A stretch of DNA of 64,000 bases from Acidobacteriota bacterium (GCA_018268995.1 JAFDVL010000030.1:11356-75355), one strand, 5' to 3'. Counted from the stretch's first letter, positions 52,407 to 62,735 are shown. The notes: generated by a model from the letters alone, not told the origin. Numbers and translations are program-made.

Positions 52407-53171
52407 ATGATGAAAATGATTTTGTTTCTACTCCTCTTCAGCCTTGCCTTTGGGCAAGTCGGTAAGGTGAAACGCAAATCGGATCGTGAGCTTGCGGGTT
52501 ACGTTGGCCCGGTCAAGCAAGTTCTGGAAGAATGGACGCCAATCGAAAAACCTCGCCACTACATTCAGCCCGGCACGCGCTGTCGAAATCATGCAACGGT
52601 CTATGATGAGCAGGGGCGTGAGATACAATCATCGTCCTTCTCGAACTCGTGCGGCACGGATGAAAATCGCAACACGTATACTTACGATGCCGAAGGGAAC
52701 TATACGATTCGCTACGAATCGTTTCATGATCCCAAGAGTCCGCCACCGCCACCACCGCCCATGATCCCACCCGGAGCCAAACCACGCGCGACGGGGCCAC
52801 CAAAAGCGGTTTTCAAATATGACGCACAAGGGCACAAGATTGAGAAGACAGTCATCAATTCCAATGGAGACTTGCTCTACCGTGTTATGTGGGAGTGGGA
52901 TGATAAGGATCGGATGAAGGAGCAACAATCCTTTGATGCTAATGGCACTCTCACGGGCCGCAGTATCCGTCGGTATGAAGGCCAACAGCGCCATCCCCTT
53001 GAGAGTACGATCTATGGTCGTGATGGGAAGATAATATTCAAAGCAACCTATTCCGCCTACAAACTTAATGCGCAGGGGGATTGGATTGAACGCAAAGAAG
53101 CCTGGGAAGAGATTGGCCAGTCGCCTGGAAGTACACTCGCCTTTCGGACAATCAAATATTACGAAAAATAG
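52407..53171 (+). CDS. Secreted RHS/YD-repeat-like protein
   Basis: A 254-residue exported protein (signal KMILFLLLFSLAFGQVG). Repeats of YD type are visible: TYDAEGNYTIRYE, FKYDAQGHKIEKTVIN, WEWDDKDRMKEQQSFDANG, typical of RHS-like beta-repeat proteins, with a Pro stretch (PPPPPPMIPP) in the middle. It precedes a TPR gene by 53 bp. Role unknown. Confidence 0.65.
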   Translation: MMKMILFLLLFSLAFGQVGKVKRKSDRELAGYVGPVKQVLEEWTPIEKPRHYIQPGTRCRNHATVYDEQGREIQSSSFSNSCGTDENRNTYTYDAEGNYTIRYESFHDPKSPPPPPPPMIPPGAKPRATGPPKAVFKYDAQGHKIEKTVINSNGDLLYRVMWEWDDKDRMKEQQSFDANGTLTGRSIRRYEGQQRHPLESTIYGRDGKIIFKATYSAYKLNAQGDWIERKEAWEEIGQSPGSTLAFRTIKYYEK

Positions 53172-53269
53172 AGAAGCGATTAAGGCATTCCAGGAACCAT
53201 TTTTCAAGAAATGAGAAACTCATTGTGCCAACCGTTCGGCTGGCGCTCACTATCGGGAAAGGAATCCAA

Positions 53270-54328
53270 ATGAATATTTTGCTTGTGTTCTTATTCTTTA
53301 TGCTGCCAAACAGCAGTCTTTCGTATTCGCCCGTTTCCGTGGCTCCTGTTACTGTGCAGTCGCAGGACGAGAAGGAAGATGAGAAGTTGTACAAGAAGGG
53401 AAAGTCTCTCTCCGAGCAGAAGCAATTCAAGGAAGCGGCAGAAGCGTACCGCGAAGCCACACGGAAGAACCCGCTTCATTTCGACGCTTGGGTAAGTCTC
53501 TCCTATGTCTGTATTGAAGCGGGGCAATACAATGAGGCCGTCGCTGCCGCAGAACAGGCGCTCAAGCTGAAACCAGATAACTCTTCGGCCAATAATAATC
53601 TTGGTTATTCGCTGACCCAGCTAGGACGCTATGCTGAGGCTGTTTCGTTTCTCGAAAAGTCCATTCAGGTGAACCCCTCTTACTATTTGTCTCATAACAA
53701 TCTCGGCTTTGCTTTCTTTAAGCTGGGGCGTAATGAGGAAGCTATCGAGGAACTCAAGAAATCAATCAGCCTGAATAGTAATTATGAAAAATCTTATGGG
53801 AATTTGGTGAATACCTATATGCGGCTTGGGCGTCCCAAAGATGCACTGGAGTATCAGCAGCAGGTCGTCCGCCTGAAACCGAATGAGAGTAAATCCTTCG
53901 CCTTACTCGCAGTGATTCACATGAATCTGGGCGACCGGGAAAAAGGAGCCGAGAGTTTTGGACGGGCATTAGAATTAGACCCCACGAATGCTGATGCCGC
54001 ACTGAATTATGGGATGGCAAACCTGATGATTGGGAAACTGGACATTGCTGAAGCCAATCTTCAAAAAGCGATTAAACTCAAACCCAATGAGATTGATTAC
54101 TTCATTTATTTGGGCAGAATTCAACTGCAAGCCGCGCATTATGATGATGCCATCAATACATTTCGAGAAGCTGTCCATCTGAAGCCTGAATCTACCGAGG
54201 CAATTTTTTCCCTCGGACAAGCCTTAGTGCAGCGAGGTGACCGAGAAGCGGCCAAAGAGCAATACAATATTCTCAAGCTGCTCAATCCTGATCTTGCCGA
54301 AAAGCTGCTCAAGGCGATAGAAAAGTAG
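53270..54328 (+). CDS. Secreted TPR-repeat protein
   Basis: A 352-residue protein, signal peptide NILLVFLFFMLPNSS, then at least eight TPR units, e.g. AWVSLSYVCIEAGQYNEAVA, NNLGYSLTQLGRYAEAVSFL and NNLGFAFFKLGRNEEAIEEL. The start at 53270 has GGAAAGGAATCC upstream, so the earlier ATG at 53225 is rejected. TPR scaffolds bind partner proteins; in this envelope setting the partner is unknown. Confidence 0.87.
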   Translation: MNILLVFLFFMLPNSSLSYSPVSVAPVTVQSQDEKEDEKLYKKGKSLSEQKQFKEAAEAYREATRKNPLHFDAWVSLSYVCIEAGQYNEAVAAAEQALKLKPDNSSANNNLGYSLTQLGRYAEAVSFLEKSIQVNPSYYLSHNNLGFAFFKLGRNEEAIEELKKSISLNSNYEKSYGNLVNTYMRLGRPKDALEYQQQVVRLKPNESKSFALLAVIHMNLGDREKGAESFGRALELDPTNADAALNYGMANLMIGKLDIAEANLQKAIKLKPNEIDYFIYLGRIQLQAAHYDDAINTFREAVHLKPESTEAIFSLGQALVQRGDREAAKEQYNILKLLNPDLAEKLLKAIEK

Positions 54329-54475
54329 GAAGATCGGGAGAATCTGTCTGGTCACAAAAGGTGACGCTCAAATCCGTAATTGAATGACAGGCAGGAAAGT
54401 TGGGCGCGTAATGCTCCGTATCAGGCAGCTTTCTTGCCAGCGCAAACGAAGTTAAATTCCATCTACATTTTCCTC

Positions 54476-56659
54476 ATGCGAATGTCCTCACGTAATTTGT
54501 TGCACTTTCTTATGCTTTTGGGGCTGGTATTCTGCGGAGCGACGCCCACACAAGCCCAACGCTACTCAACCCCGCTCAGCGCCTTTGATCTAGCCTATTC
54601 CGAGGCAACAGATCGCCTCTATGCGACCGAATCTATTGATGGTGGGCAGATGAGTGGAACCACCGTCAAGGTCATCAATCCAAGTAACGGGCAAATTCTT
54701 TCCTCAATTGAAGTGGGCGCAGGCGCGCGCTACCTGGCGATCTCGGATGATGGCGGATCGTTGTATGTGAGTCTTGACGGCCCGCAAGTCAAAAGGATCA
54801 ATTTACGCACCGGGCAGATTGATCTCACCTTTCCAGTTCTCTCAGGGCGAGAGGATTGTGCAAAAGGCATCTCCTACCTGCGCGTCATGCCCGGCCATCC
54901 TGAAACCGTAGCGGTCACGACTTACTGCACCCTTTATGGACAGCAGGCGGGAATTGCGATTTTTGACAATGGCAAGATGCGCCCACAAACGGTCGAGCCG
55001 AAGCTGGGGACATACTTCGGCGTGAAGCGATATGCTTTCGGAGATACCCCGGATGTGCTTTATGGGTACAACACGGATTCCGATGCCTTCGAGTTGTATA
55101 AATTCAAGATCACCGATCAGGGAATTACGGTTGAGGAAAACCTCAATACCGGACTGACATACGCCTTCAATACGTGGGTCGAATTCAACAATGGGTTGCT
55201 GTATACCTCAAACGGGCGTGCCATTGATGTGACCAACAAAATCATCAATGGACGTTTCTACACGACTGAAGTGCTTTTCTCATCCTCGATTGCGTTCGAT
55301 CCGAAGGGGGGAAGCGTCTATTTCCCTTATCGCGGCGGGTCTGATTTTGCGCTCCTGGAATTTGACATCAAGACCTATCGCCTCAAAGGTTATTATAGGG
55401 ATTTTGCCGTCATGCCAGATACACCGACGCGTCTGATTAAATGCGGGAATTGGGGCTTAGCCGCATCCAATCATCACAATCCAAGTATTGTCTTCCTGCC
55501 TTTCTCGCTCTTACGTCCGGTAGTTTATGACGTGCCGCTTCCGCAGCCACCTTCAACTCAATTACGCCGTATTCCACTGGAAAATAATTCCATTGTGTAC
55601 TCCCCTCGGCATCGCCTGATTTATGCCAGCACGCCTGGTTGGGGTGGTGATTATGGCAATAGCATTGTGCCGCTTGATCCTGAGACCGGAATCGTTGGAG
55701 CGCCGGTTTGGGTGGGCAGCGATCCCTGGCAGATGACCTTGTCTGAGCAGGAAGAATATTTGTATGTGGCGCTCTACAATAGCTGGTCTATTCGTCGCCT
55801 TCATTTACCTGACTTGACCCCTGACTTGCGGTTCTCGATGCATGCTCCTTCCAGTGGCCCCTTTGGTGGTATCAGTCGTCCAATCCGTGCTGCCGATCTG
55901 CTTCCGGTTCCCGGTCGAGCGGACTCGATCATTGTGGCTAGAGCTTATACGCCGGGCGGTGGAGAAGGAGCCAATCCTTACAATGTGGCGGTTTATACCA
56001 ATGGCAACGAGCAACCTTTGCAAACGGAACCTTCCAGCATTTTTGGCCTATCGAGCATTATCAGCAGTATGCAATTTGATCGGACAAAGACCGCTATTTA
56101 CGGCATCGGGTACGATTTTTCCTATAACGATTACGATACGCCGCTCTACAAACTTGGCTTGTCAGGCAATGGCGTCTCCATCCTCAATAAGGACGCGAAT
56201 TTGCGCGTGAGTGGTCGCGTCTTGCGCTGTGAAAATGGTTATTGTTTTACCGAAACAGGAATGCTGGTAGACCCGGAAGCACGCACAACCATTGGCCGCT
56301 TTATCCTACCCGTGCAACCCCGCCTGCTCCTCTCAGGATATACGGGCGGCGTGGTTCCCGACGTGCTGCGTAATCGTGTTTATTTTCTAGCCTCGGATGA
56401 CGCACGCATTACTATTTCAGCGTATGACATCAGCACTTTCAAACAGACGGGTATCTTCAAAATTGACCGCCTCATTGGGGACATCAATAATGCGTTTCTC
56501 TGGAAGGACGATCAACTCGTCTTTTCTACCCCAGAGGAAGTAGTGTTTTTACCGCTCGCGTTGTTAGAACCAACGTTACCACCGCGTGCGCGCGCCGCAG
56601 GCTTGGGTCGTCGCAGCAGTCAAAGGAAAGAGACACCCGCACGTAGTGCCAATCCGTAA
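54476..56659 (+). CDS. Secreted YncE-like beta-propeller protein
   Basis: About 727 residues. Signal peptide LLHFLMLLGLVFCGATPTQA at the N-terminus. Repeated beta-propeller words: YLAISDDGGSLYVSLDGPQV, FDPKGGSVYFPYRGG and WQMTLSEQEEYLYVALYN. It resembles the YncE/PQQ-type repeat proteins found in envelope-associated loci of Acidobacteria. The first 32 codons of the longer frame lack features of a signal. Function unknown. Confidence 0.75.
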   Translation: MRMSSRNLLHFLMLLGLVFCGATPTQAQRYSTPLSAFDLAYSEATDRLYATESIDGGQMSGTTVKVINPSNGQILSSIEVGAGARYLAISDDGGSLYVSLDGPQVKRINLRTGQIDLTFPVLSGREDCAKGISYLRVMPGHPETVAVTTYCTLYGQQAGIAIFDNGKMRPQTVEPKLGTYFGVKRYAFGDTPDVLYGYNTDSDAFELYKFKITDQGITVEENLNTGLTYAFNTWVEFNNGLLYTSNGRAIDVTNKIINGRFYTTEVLFSSSIAFDPKGGSVYFPYRGGSDFALLEFDIKTYRLKGYYRDFAVMPDTPTRLIKCGNWGLAASNHHNPSIVFLPFSLLRPVVYDVPLPQPPSTQLRRIPLENNSIVYSPRHRLIYASTPGWGGDYGNSIVPLDPETGIVGAPVWVGSDPWQMTLSEQEEYLYVALYNSWSIRRLHLPDLTPDLRFSMHAPSSGPFGGISRPIRAADLLPVPGRADSIIVARAYTPGGGEGANPYNVAVYTNGNEQPLQTEPSSIFGLSSIISSMQFDRTKTAIYGIGYDFSYNDYDTPLYKLGLSGNGVSILNKDANLRVSGRVLRCENGYCFTETGMLVDPEARTTIGRFILPVQPRLLLSGYTGGVVPDVLRNRVYFLASDDARITISAYDISTFKQTGIFKIDRLIGDINNAFLWKDDQLVFSTPEEVVFLPLALLEPTLPPRARAAGLGRRSSQRKETPARSANP

Positions 56660-56713
56660 GAATTGCGCGAGTAACGGGATGGCTGTCTTCCCCGTGTGGC
56701 AGACACGAATTTC

Positions 56714-57229
56714 ATGAGTGAATTGATCACACTACGATTTACTTACACCGAAGATGAATTTGTCGAAGCCTGGCAATTTTATGCGATGCGCGCGATCCTC
56801 AAAAAATCGGACGTGATCGTGAGCCTTGCGGTGATGGGATTCAGTTTGCTCATGACCTCTCTGAATGGCGCAAACTGGATTTGGGAATCGCTGTTCGTGG
56901 TGGGGTTTCTGTTGCTGATGGGAAATGTCATCGGCTATTTCGTGATGCCGCGTCAACGATTTCGGCGCGAGCCAAAATACCAGGAAGAATATCACCTCGC
57001 ATTTTCCGAGCAGGGCATCCATTTCAAAACGACCCACGCAGAGTCGAAATTGGAGTGGGCGATGTACGACAAGATGTGGATTGTGCCACGCCATTACTTG
57101 CTTTTTTATGGGCGCGATTTGTTCACCATCATTCCCCAGCGAGTCTTTACGGACAACGAACAGGAGCATCGCTTCAGAGAACTGGCACAGCGAAAATTAG
57201 CCCCGGCGATGATCCAGATATTTGCGTAG
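56714..57229 (+). CDS. YcxB-like membrane protein
   Basis: A 171-residue protein (start at MSELITLRF) with two hydrophobic helices (about residues 38-55 and 61-80), then a C-terminal YcxB-like domain: YHLAFSEQGIHFKTTHAESKLEWAMYDKMW and LFTIIPQRVFTDNEQEHRFR. The YcxB family is widespread in secretion or stress-associated loci; function unknown. The start is preferred because the extra six residues are unlikely before a membrane region. Confidence 0.78.
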   Translation: MSELITLRFTYTEDEFVEAWQFYAMRAILKKSDVIVSLAVMGFSLLMTSLNGANWIWESLFVVGFLLLMGNVIGYFVMPRQRFRREPKYQEEYHLAFSEQGIHFKTTHAESKLEWAMYDKMWIVPRHYLLFYGRDLFTIIPQRVFTDNEQEHRFRELAQRKLAPAMIQIFA

Positions 57230-57322
57230 CGCCTGAACCGAAAGCCAGAATGCCCTGAATCAATTGCCTGTTCCCCGGAACCTATCATTTTCGTTGCCCC
57301 TCACAAACCTGAAAGGATTGCT

Positions 57323-57853
57323 ATGAAAAATTTGGGACGAACGCTTTTGACTTTTTCGTTGAGTCTGCTTTTTTGCCTCACGGTGATGGCGCAAAGCAAA
57401 CGCGGCCCTTCGACTTCAGAGGAACGCGCGACGGCTGTCAAAGCCGCCCGCTTATTGGAATCTGACCCCTTCCATAAAGATGCGAAAAAGGTTCGCGAGT
57501 GGTTTTTGATGTGGCTCATTGAAGTGCCGGACATCTCTGTCGAAATCTGCACTGATTACCTGTCGCCGCTCTTTGGGACAAAGAATAAAAATAATGAGGC
57601 AGAGCTTGCCACCCAGATGACCTACTCCAGCGCGGCCTTCATGATTGAGCATCCTGAGCAGGCAAAAGATAAAGTGGCTGTAAGTTTGGCGGGACTGGAA
57701 GGCACGCTCAAAATGTATCAATCAATTCTGAACAGCAAGCCCAAAGCAAAGATTGATTTCCTGGATCAATTGCTCGTCAAACGTGAGAAAGGCGAACTGC
57801 GAGCTTACGTTGAGGACATCGCCACAAACAAATGCAAAGGCAGCAAGAAATAA
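57323..57853 (+). CDS. Small secreted protein, unknown function
   Basis: 176 residues with a signal peptide (LTFSLSLLFCLTVMAQS), then an all-helical domain (DAKKVREWFLMWLIEVPD, ELATQMTYSSAAFMI) and a lysine-rich end. No family recognised. It is followed by another secreted unknown, with a GGATTGCT before the ATG. Confidence 0.6.
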   Translation: MKNLGRTLLTFSLSLLFCLTVMAQSKRGPSTSEERATAVKAARLLESDPFHKDAKKVREWFLMWLIEVPDISVEICTDYLSPLFGTKNKNNEAELATQMTYSSAAFMIEHPEQAKDKVAVSLAGLEGTLKMYQSILNSKPKAKIDFLDQLLVKREKGELRAYVEDIATNKCKGSKK

Positions 57854-57919
57854 ACCTGCGACGACCGCGCGTACAATCGGGGCGGCGTTAACTCCATTGC
57901 CCGTTCACTTGGAACTCTT

Positions 57920-58489
57920 ATGAATCTCTGTCTCGCCTGGATGCTTGCCTTCTGCCTCGCGGCGGTTGATGACCATTGCAGCAATTTTCCAGACAGGCGC
58001 TTTGAAGAGTCGCAAAGTACCAAATGGAAAAACAGGTACACGAATCTCGCTTATGGATATTCGGTGAGAATACCAAAGGGGCGAACCGGGTACAGTGACC
58101 TGCCGCCCTCGCCGCAGCATGGATTCGGCATCGTTCTCTCCTGGGAACCACGCGCCTATCTGTATGTGGATGGAAGCTACAACTCCCTTGAGGTTAAGCA
58201 GGCGAAGGAGCTAGAGCAACTTCATCTGAAATGGCTGGCGGAAGAGGCCGCGCAAGTGATTGGCATTGAAAAACGCAACACCCGCCTCGGTTCATTACCC
58301 GCAAGACGATACGTTGCACGACATCGTTGTAAAAAACGACCAGGGACATTCATTGAGGATGAGACCATTATGCTCCATCAGGGGATCGTGTACACGGTCG
58401 GCCTGCTCACGACGGAAGAGCGATATGGACGCGACAAAGTTGTGCTGGAACAAATGTTGGGGGCTTGGCGGTTAGCGCCGCGCGAGTGA
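57920..58489 (+). CDS. Small secreted protein, unknown function
   Basis: 189 residues with a signal peptide ending near LAWMLAFCLAAVDD. Several Tyr/Arg-rich strands (TNLAYGYSVRIPKGRTGY, FGIVLSWEPRAYLYVDG) suggest a beta-rich domain. A basic patch (ARHRCKKRPG) lies near residue 135. No known domain. Ends before repeat copy 2 at 58576. Confidence 0.55.
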   Translation: MNLCLAWMLAFCLAAVDDHCSNFPDRRFEESQSTKWKNRYTNLAYGYSVRIPKGRTGYSDLPPSPQHGFGIVLSWEPRAYLYVDGSYNSLEVKQAKELEQLHLKWLAEEAAQVIGIEKRNTRLGSLPARRYVARHRCKKRPGTFIEDETIMLHQGIVYTVGLLTTEERYGRDKVVLEQMLGAWRLAPRE

Positions 58490-58898
58490 ACCGGTGATGA
58501 AACCAATGCGAGAACTCCGCCCAGCGAGCTTCTACACGGAACAGGTAAGATCGGGAATGTAGATGGGCAAGGACTCGAACAGATAGGAAAGAATGGATTG
58601 GTCTGTTGATCTCATCGGCTCATCTTGCCACGCACGCTGCTAAACAACCTCGCGGGAGAAACTGCTTGTTGGGCGCACTACCCCACCATTCTTTCCTATC
58701 TGTTTCGCCCCCCATAAGCAAATTGCATCAGGATCAGACATAAACTCAAGTAAGTCTTACATGGGTTTCGGCGAGTTCCGTCGTGTGCCTGGAATGATCA
58801 TCGGTTTTTTACGGTGCGCCGATACTCTGTGTTACTTATCGGCGCGGCGCGCTTTGCGCCTGACTTCGCGTGTGTTGCTGGCTTATGAATAAGTCCGC
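58490..58898. repeat. Intergenic region holding repeat unit copy 2
   Basis: The unit lies at 58576-58775: left arm CGAACAGATAGGAAAGAATG (58576-58595), right arm CATTCTTTCCTATCTGTTTCG (58687-58707), CTCGCGGGAGAAACTGCTTG at 58649-58668 and the distal hairpin AAACTCAAGTAAG / CTTACATGGGTTT at 58743-58769 followed by CGGCGAG. Compare copy 1 at 45651-45858. Outside the unit nothing is recognised. Confidence 0.78.
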
Positions 58899-60143
58899 TT
58901 AACTGGCATAGCGTTCTTCGACCGTGATGCTAAAAATAATAACGCCAATCAAGCCGATGACGCCTGCGGTCATAAATGGTAATTCCGGCGTTAGCTGCCA
59001 GAGCATCCCACCCATCGCGGCGGCTGGCGTAATCGTCAAGCTCCGCATCAGGTAATACAGCCCAACGGTGCGCGCGCGTAACTGAGGTTCCGCAAAATCC
59101 ACAATCATCGCCTTGCGCGAAGGTTCGCCGATTTCGCGCAAGCCCCCGATGACGAACGCTACGACCAGCGAGGTGACGCCCGAAGCCCACATGATAGAGA
59201 GCGGGAAAAGTGCAAAGCAAAGAAAAGTTGCGATGACGAACGGCTTGCGACCAATGCGATCAGCCAGCTTTCCGGCGGGTAGGTAAACCAGCATGGAAGT
59301 CGTCATCTGCACGGCAACCAGCACGCCATATTGCGCGGCGCTCAGGTGGAGAACGTTGGTGACATAAAGAATCACGAAAACATCCGCCAGCCCTTCACAG
59401 GTGCGGATGATGATGTCCGAAATCAACAAGTGTTTGAGCGCGCGATGAAAGGAACGCCAGACGCCTGCGATGTTGACCGGCGCACTCACGACAATCGGCA
59501 CGTTGATGATTCTCACAATGAAGACCGTCAACGCCGCGAGCGCGAGCGTAATGACCAGCCCCATCTTGACGCCGCTGACGACGCCCATTCTCGCAATGAG
59601 CAAGCCACCAATGATGGGCGCTACGGCCATCGGAATGCGTTTCAGGAAAGACTGAATGGTGAAACCCATCGCGCGCTGCTCTTTCGGCAGCGCATCGCCG
59701 ACGATGGCGAAAATCGCGGGCGACGCCATACTCGACCACGCCATTACGAATGCCAAGCCGACGAACACCAACGGCCACGATGGACTGAAGAGGTAAATGA
59801 GATAACCAACCGAGGCGAGGGCGAGGAAAAGAAAAAACGCGCGTCGCCGTCCGAGATGATCTGCCAGCCAGCCGCCCGGATACTGATAGATCGCATCCAA
59901 GAAATCCTTCGCCGTACCGAACAGCCCGATGGTTACGGCTCCCGCGCCCAGTGCTTCCAGATAGCGCGGCAGGAATTTCTTCCACAACTCCTCGCCGAGA
60001 AAAAGCAGGAAGACCGCAGCAGAAGCCGCCAGGATGTTGCGCTCAACGCCCGGCAATCGGGTAAGTCTTTGGCGGAATACTCGTACTACGATTTCGCTAG
60101 TGTTCCCCGGTTGGTTGCTTTGAGGATACTCGCTTGATTTCAT
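58899..60143 (-). CDS. MFS multidrug/metabolite transporter
   Basis: A 414-residue 12-helix major facilitator. The motif A-type loop GGWLADHLGRRRAFFLFL (about residue 94) and PAGKLADRIGRKPFVIATFL in the second half are characteristic. It begins just after chrA on the same strand (18-bp gap), so both may be co-expressed. The specificity cannot be inferred; a drug- or metal-related efflux role is plausible next to ChrA. Confidence 0.88.
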   Translation of the reverse strand: MKSSEYPQSNQPGNTSEIVVRVFRQRLTRLPGVERNILAASAAVFLLFLGEELWKKFLPRYLEALGAGAVTIGLFGTAKDFLDAIYQYPGGWLADHLGRRRAFFLFLALASVGYLIYLFSPSWPLVFVGLAFVMAWSSMASPAIFAIVGDALPKEQRAMGFTIQSFLKRIPMAVAPIIGGLLIARMGVVSGVKMGLVITLALAALTVFIVRIINVPIVVSAPVNIAGVWRSFHRALKHLLISDIIIRTCEGLADVFVILYVTNVLHLSAAQYGVLVAVQMTTSMLVYLPAGKLADRIGRKPFVIATFLCFALFPLSIMWASGVTSLVVAFVIGGLREIGEPSRKAMIVDFAEPQLRARTVGLYYLMRSLTITPAAAMGGMLWQLTPELPFMTAGVIGLIGVIIFSITVEERYAS

Positions 60144-60161
60144 AAGGCTGATGGTTTCCCC

Positions 60162-61514
60162 TTATAAGAGTATCTTCGCCAAACCCAGGATTCCGCCCGC
60201 CAGGACGACCCACAACACATCCACTTTGAACCGGTAGAGTGCAACAAACGCCAAAATACTCACTACTGCCGCGAACCAGTTCGTTCCACCCATCAGACCG
60301 TGCGGCCATAGCACCGCCGCGCCGAAGACCAAGGCTAGATTCAACACGACACCGACCACCGCCGCCGTAATGCCCGACAGGGCTGCCGCCAAATGTCGGT
60401 TGCCGCGCAACGCCTCGATGTAAGGCGCACCGAGGAAGATGAAAAGAAAGCACGGTAGGAATGTTGTCCAGGTGGTGATGAGCGCGCCCAGCACAGCACT
60501 GGTGGTGTTCGGTAAACCTTCCGCGTGATTCCAGGCCGCCATAAACCCGACGAATTGCAAGACCATAATGAGCGGCCCCGGCGTCGTTTCAGCCAGCGCG
60601 AGGCCATCCACCGCTTGCGCTTGCGTGAGCCAGCCGTATGAACCGACCGCTGCCTGCGTGACGTAAGCCAGCACGGAATACGCGCCACCGAACGTGACGA
60701 GTGCTGCCTGTGTAAAAAAGCGGTATTCGTGAACGTGCAAACTGCTCCAGCCACGCCACGCCACGAGCGCCACAAACGGCAGCACCCAGAGCGCGAGGCC
60801 GAGCAGTAATATCTTCACTGCGCGCATCCGTGACGGAAGCGTGTGCGTTGGCGGTGGTGCGTGATCGTCAATGACAGGGGCCGCACTGTCTCTCTCCGAG
60901 CTTGTCCTTTTCTGCGCCGCCGCCATCGCCATTTCCGGCCACAGCTTGGCCGCGAGCAGTCCTACCAACGCGGCGACCAGGACGATCAATGGGAAGGGAA
61001 CCTGCAAAATGTAAATCGCCACAAAAGCGGCGGTGGCGATGGCGAAATGCTGCCAGCGTTTGAGCGCCCGCTTCCCGATCTTCAGAATGGCTTCGACCAC
61101 AATCGCCACCACGATAGGCTTGAAGCCGCTCAGCACGCCCGCGACTGCCGGAACATTGCCGTAGGCGGCGTATACATAAGAGAGGCCGAGCAGAATGAAG
61201 ATGGACGGGATAACGAAAAACGCGCCCGCGACGATGCCGCCTGCCGTGCGATGCAAGAGCCAGCCAATGTAGATGGCCAGTTGCTGCGCTTCGGGGCCGG
61301 GCAATAGCATGCAGTAGTTGAGCGCGTGCAAAAAACGTTCGTCAGAAATCCAGCGCCGCTGCTCCACCAGATCACGGTGCATAATCGCAATCTGCCCGGC
61401 AGGCCCGCCGAAACTAATGAAGCCAAGCTTTACCCAGTAACGGAACGCTTCGCCAAAGCGGACGCCGTGCGTTTGCGTTCCCGTCTCGATGGTTCGTCCT
61501 GCCTCAGATTTCAT
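60162..61514 (-). CDS. chrA: Chromate transporter ChrA (two-domain)
   Basis: A 450-residue long-chain ChrA. Each half has the CHR domain: N-terminal [48 protein letters not shown] region (motif GGPAGQIA, then PGPEAQQLA), C-terminal [40 protein letters not shown]. It exports chromate in exchange for protons. Its start overlaps the end of the secreted DUF1080-like gene by ATGA. The genes downstream are an MFS and upstream an ArsC-like protein, so this may be a metal-resistance cluster. Confidence 0.93.
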   Translation of the reverse strand: MKSEAGRTIETGTQTHGVRFGEAFRYWVKLGFISFGGPAGQIAIMHRDLVEQRRWISDERFLHALNYCMLLPGPEAQQLAIYIGWLLHRTAGGIVAGAFFVIPSIFILLGLSYVYAAYGNVPAVAGVLSGFKPIVVAIVVEAILKIGKRALKRWQHFAIATAAFVAIYILQVPFPLIVLVAALVGLLAAKLWPEMAMAAAQKRTSSERDSAAPVIDDHAPPPTHTLPSRMRAVKILLLGLALWVLPFVALVAWRGWSSLHVHEYRFFTQAALVTFGGAYSVLAYVTQAAVGSYGWLTQAQAVDGLALAETTPGPLIMVLQFVGFMAAWNHAEGLPNTTSAVLGALITTWTTFLPCFLFIFLGAPYIEALRGNRHLAAALSGITAAVVGVVLNLALVFGAAVLWPHGLMGGTNWFAAVVSILAFVALYRFKVDVLWVVLAGGILGLAKILL

Positions 61515-62182
61515 CGCCCACTCTCGCTTCGTTTCACTTCCAAGTCATCGAAGTAGGTCACTGAATCCGCCTTCGTCCAAACGCCGATTTTGCCAGCTTC
61601 AGGGAATGTCGCATCTTCCACGTCATAGAGTTTTGTATCGTTCAGATAAACGGCGAAGAGATTGTCGGTCACTACGACGCGCAAAGTGTGCCATTGCCCC
61701 GCAGCGACTTTGGCCTTCTTGCCATACGAGTTGCTTTCGCCTTTGAGCGGCAAGGCTTCGCGTTTGCCATTTTGCATTTTGTACAACACGACGTTGTTTT
61801 CGAGCGCATTGGCACGCACCAGGTAATAGTTGTCCTTATCCCGATAGCGCCACAGGAGTCCCGCGACTTGGTCTTTATCCCCGGACACGGTTTTGAACTT
61901 TACGCTAAGATCGGCGTTTTTCACCGACAACTTTTCGTAAACACAAAGGGGGAAGCGATACCCAGTTGCGTCGGCGTCCGTTTGTGCCAGCACCTTGCCC
62001 TGACCACTGTCTGCCATCACGATCCAGACGCCTGGTTTGCCTTGCCCCGTCAGCGCCGTCGTGAAGTGCGCGGGGGGCGCTCCGGTCTTGTCCTTATCGA
62101 AATTGATTTTGGTCTGCGCCGGGGCTGCTGCGACGGCCAGCCACAGCAGCAAAAGAGCAGTTACGATAGGTACAGCTTTCAT
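61511..62182 (-). CDS. Secreted DUF1080/LamG-like protein
   Basis: 223 residues with a signal peptide ([18 protein letters not shown]). A jelly-roll type domain follows: [40 protein letters not shown] and [20 protein letters not shown], typical of LamG/DUF1080 (3-keto-disaccharide hydrolase) folds. Its stop overlaps the chrA start (ATGA), so it is translationally coupled with a chromate transporter. Role in that setting unknown. Confidence 0.75.
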   Translation of the reverse strand: MKAVPIVTALLLLWLAVAAAPAQTKINFDKDKTGAPPAHFTTALTGQGKPGVWIVMADSGQGKVLAQTDADATGYRFPLCVYEKLSVKNADLSVKFKTVSGDKDQVAGLLWRYRDKDNYYLVRANALENNVVLYKMQNGKREALPLKGESNSYGKKAKVAAGQWHTLRVVVTDNLFAVYLNDTKLYDVEDATFPEAGKIGVWTKADSVTYFDDLEVKRSESGR

Positions 62183-62204
62183 CGCATTTTTCCTTCAATT
62201 CAGA

Positions 62205-62735
62205 TCAGCGTTTGGCCTTCTTTTTTCCTTTTGCTGGTGCTTCCTTCTTCGCCAGTTCATCCACCAAGCTTTGCACTCTTTTCACAATGTCGTCGCGCGC
62301 TACCGCGTAGTTTTCGCTGACCGATGGCACGCCTTCCCATTCCGCGACTTTTTCGGCGACAGCCTCTTTGCCAGGCAAGGCACAGCCGAGCGTAACAATC
62401 GTCGTAGCCGCATCCATATCCTGTTTCGTGACCCGTTGCGGTTTCCCCGCTGGCGTCTTCAGACCGTCTTGCGCAAGACCTTTTTCTGCGACGGGAGCAA
62501 TTGCCGCATCGGGGTTGGTGCCGCGAAAAACGGCGCGGTACTTCAGCTTGCGTTCTTGCGCCAGCTTGTCGAAGTACGCTGCTGCGATCACGCTTTTCGC
62601 CGCGCCGTGTTCACAGATGAAAAGGATCGAGGGCGTCTTTTCGCGCGCCGCTTGTTTTTTCGCCGTTTGGCTGTAAGAAGGCAGCGCCGCAAGCGCAAGC
62701 ATCACTGTTATCAAGCCCCATCGTAAAAATCGCAT
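62205..62735 (-). CDS. Secreted ArsC-like low-molecular-weight phosphatase-fold protein
   Basis: 176 residues. Signal peptide GLITVMLALAALPSYSQ, then a LMW-PTP/ArsC fold: ILFICEHGAAKSVIAAAYF (P-loop), AVFRGTNPDA, IVTLGCALPGKEAV. The P-loop is CEHGAAKS where the arginine of CxGNxxRS is replaced by Lys, and the enzyme is predicted exported, unlike normal ArsC. It may be a metal/phosphate-binding relative rather than an arsenate reductase. Placed upstream of the DUF1080-like and chrA genes. An Ala/Lys-rich tail ends the protein. Confidence 0.72.
   Translation of the reverse strand: MRFLRWGLITVMLALAALPSYSQTAKKQAAREKTPSILFICEHGAAKSVIAAAYFDKLAQERKLKYRAVFRGTNPDAAIAPVAEKGLAQDGLKTPAGKPQRVTKQDMDAATTIVTLGCALPGKEAVAEKVAEWEGVPSVSENYAVARDDIVKRVQSLVDELAKKEAPAKGKKKAKR

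Noticed and set aside
52085..52465. 126-codon plus frame
   Set aside because: Overlaps the start of the well-supported secreted gene at 52407 and has atypical composition.
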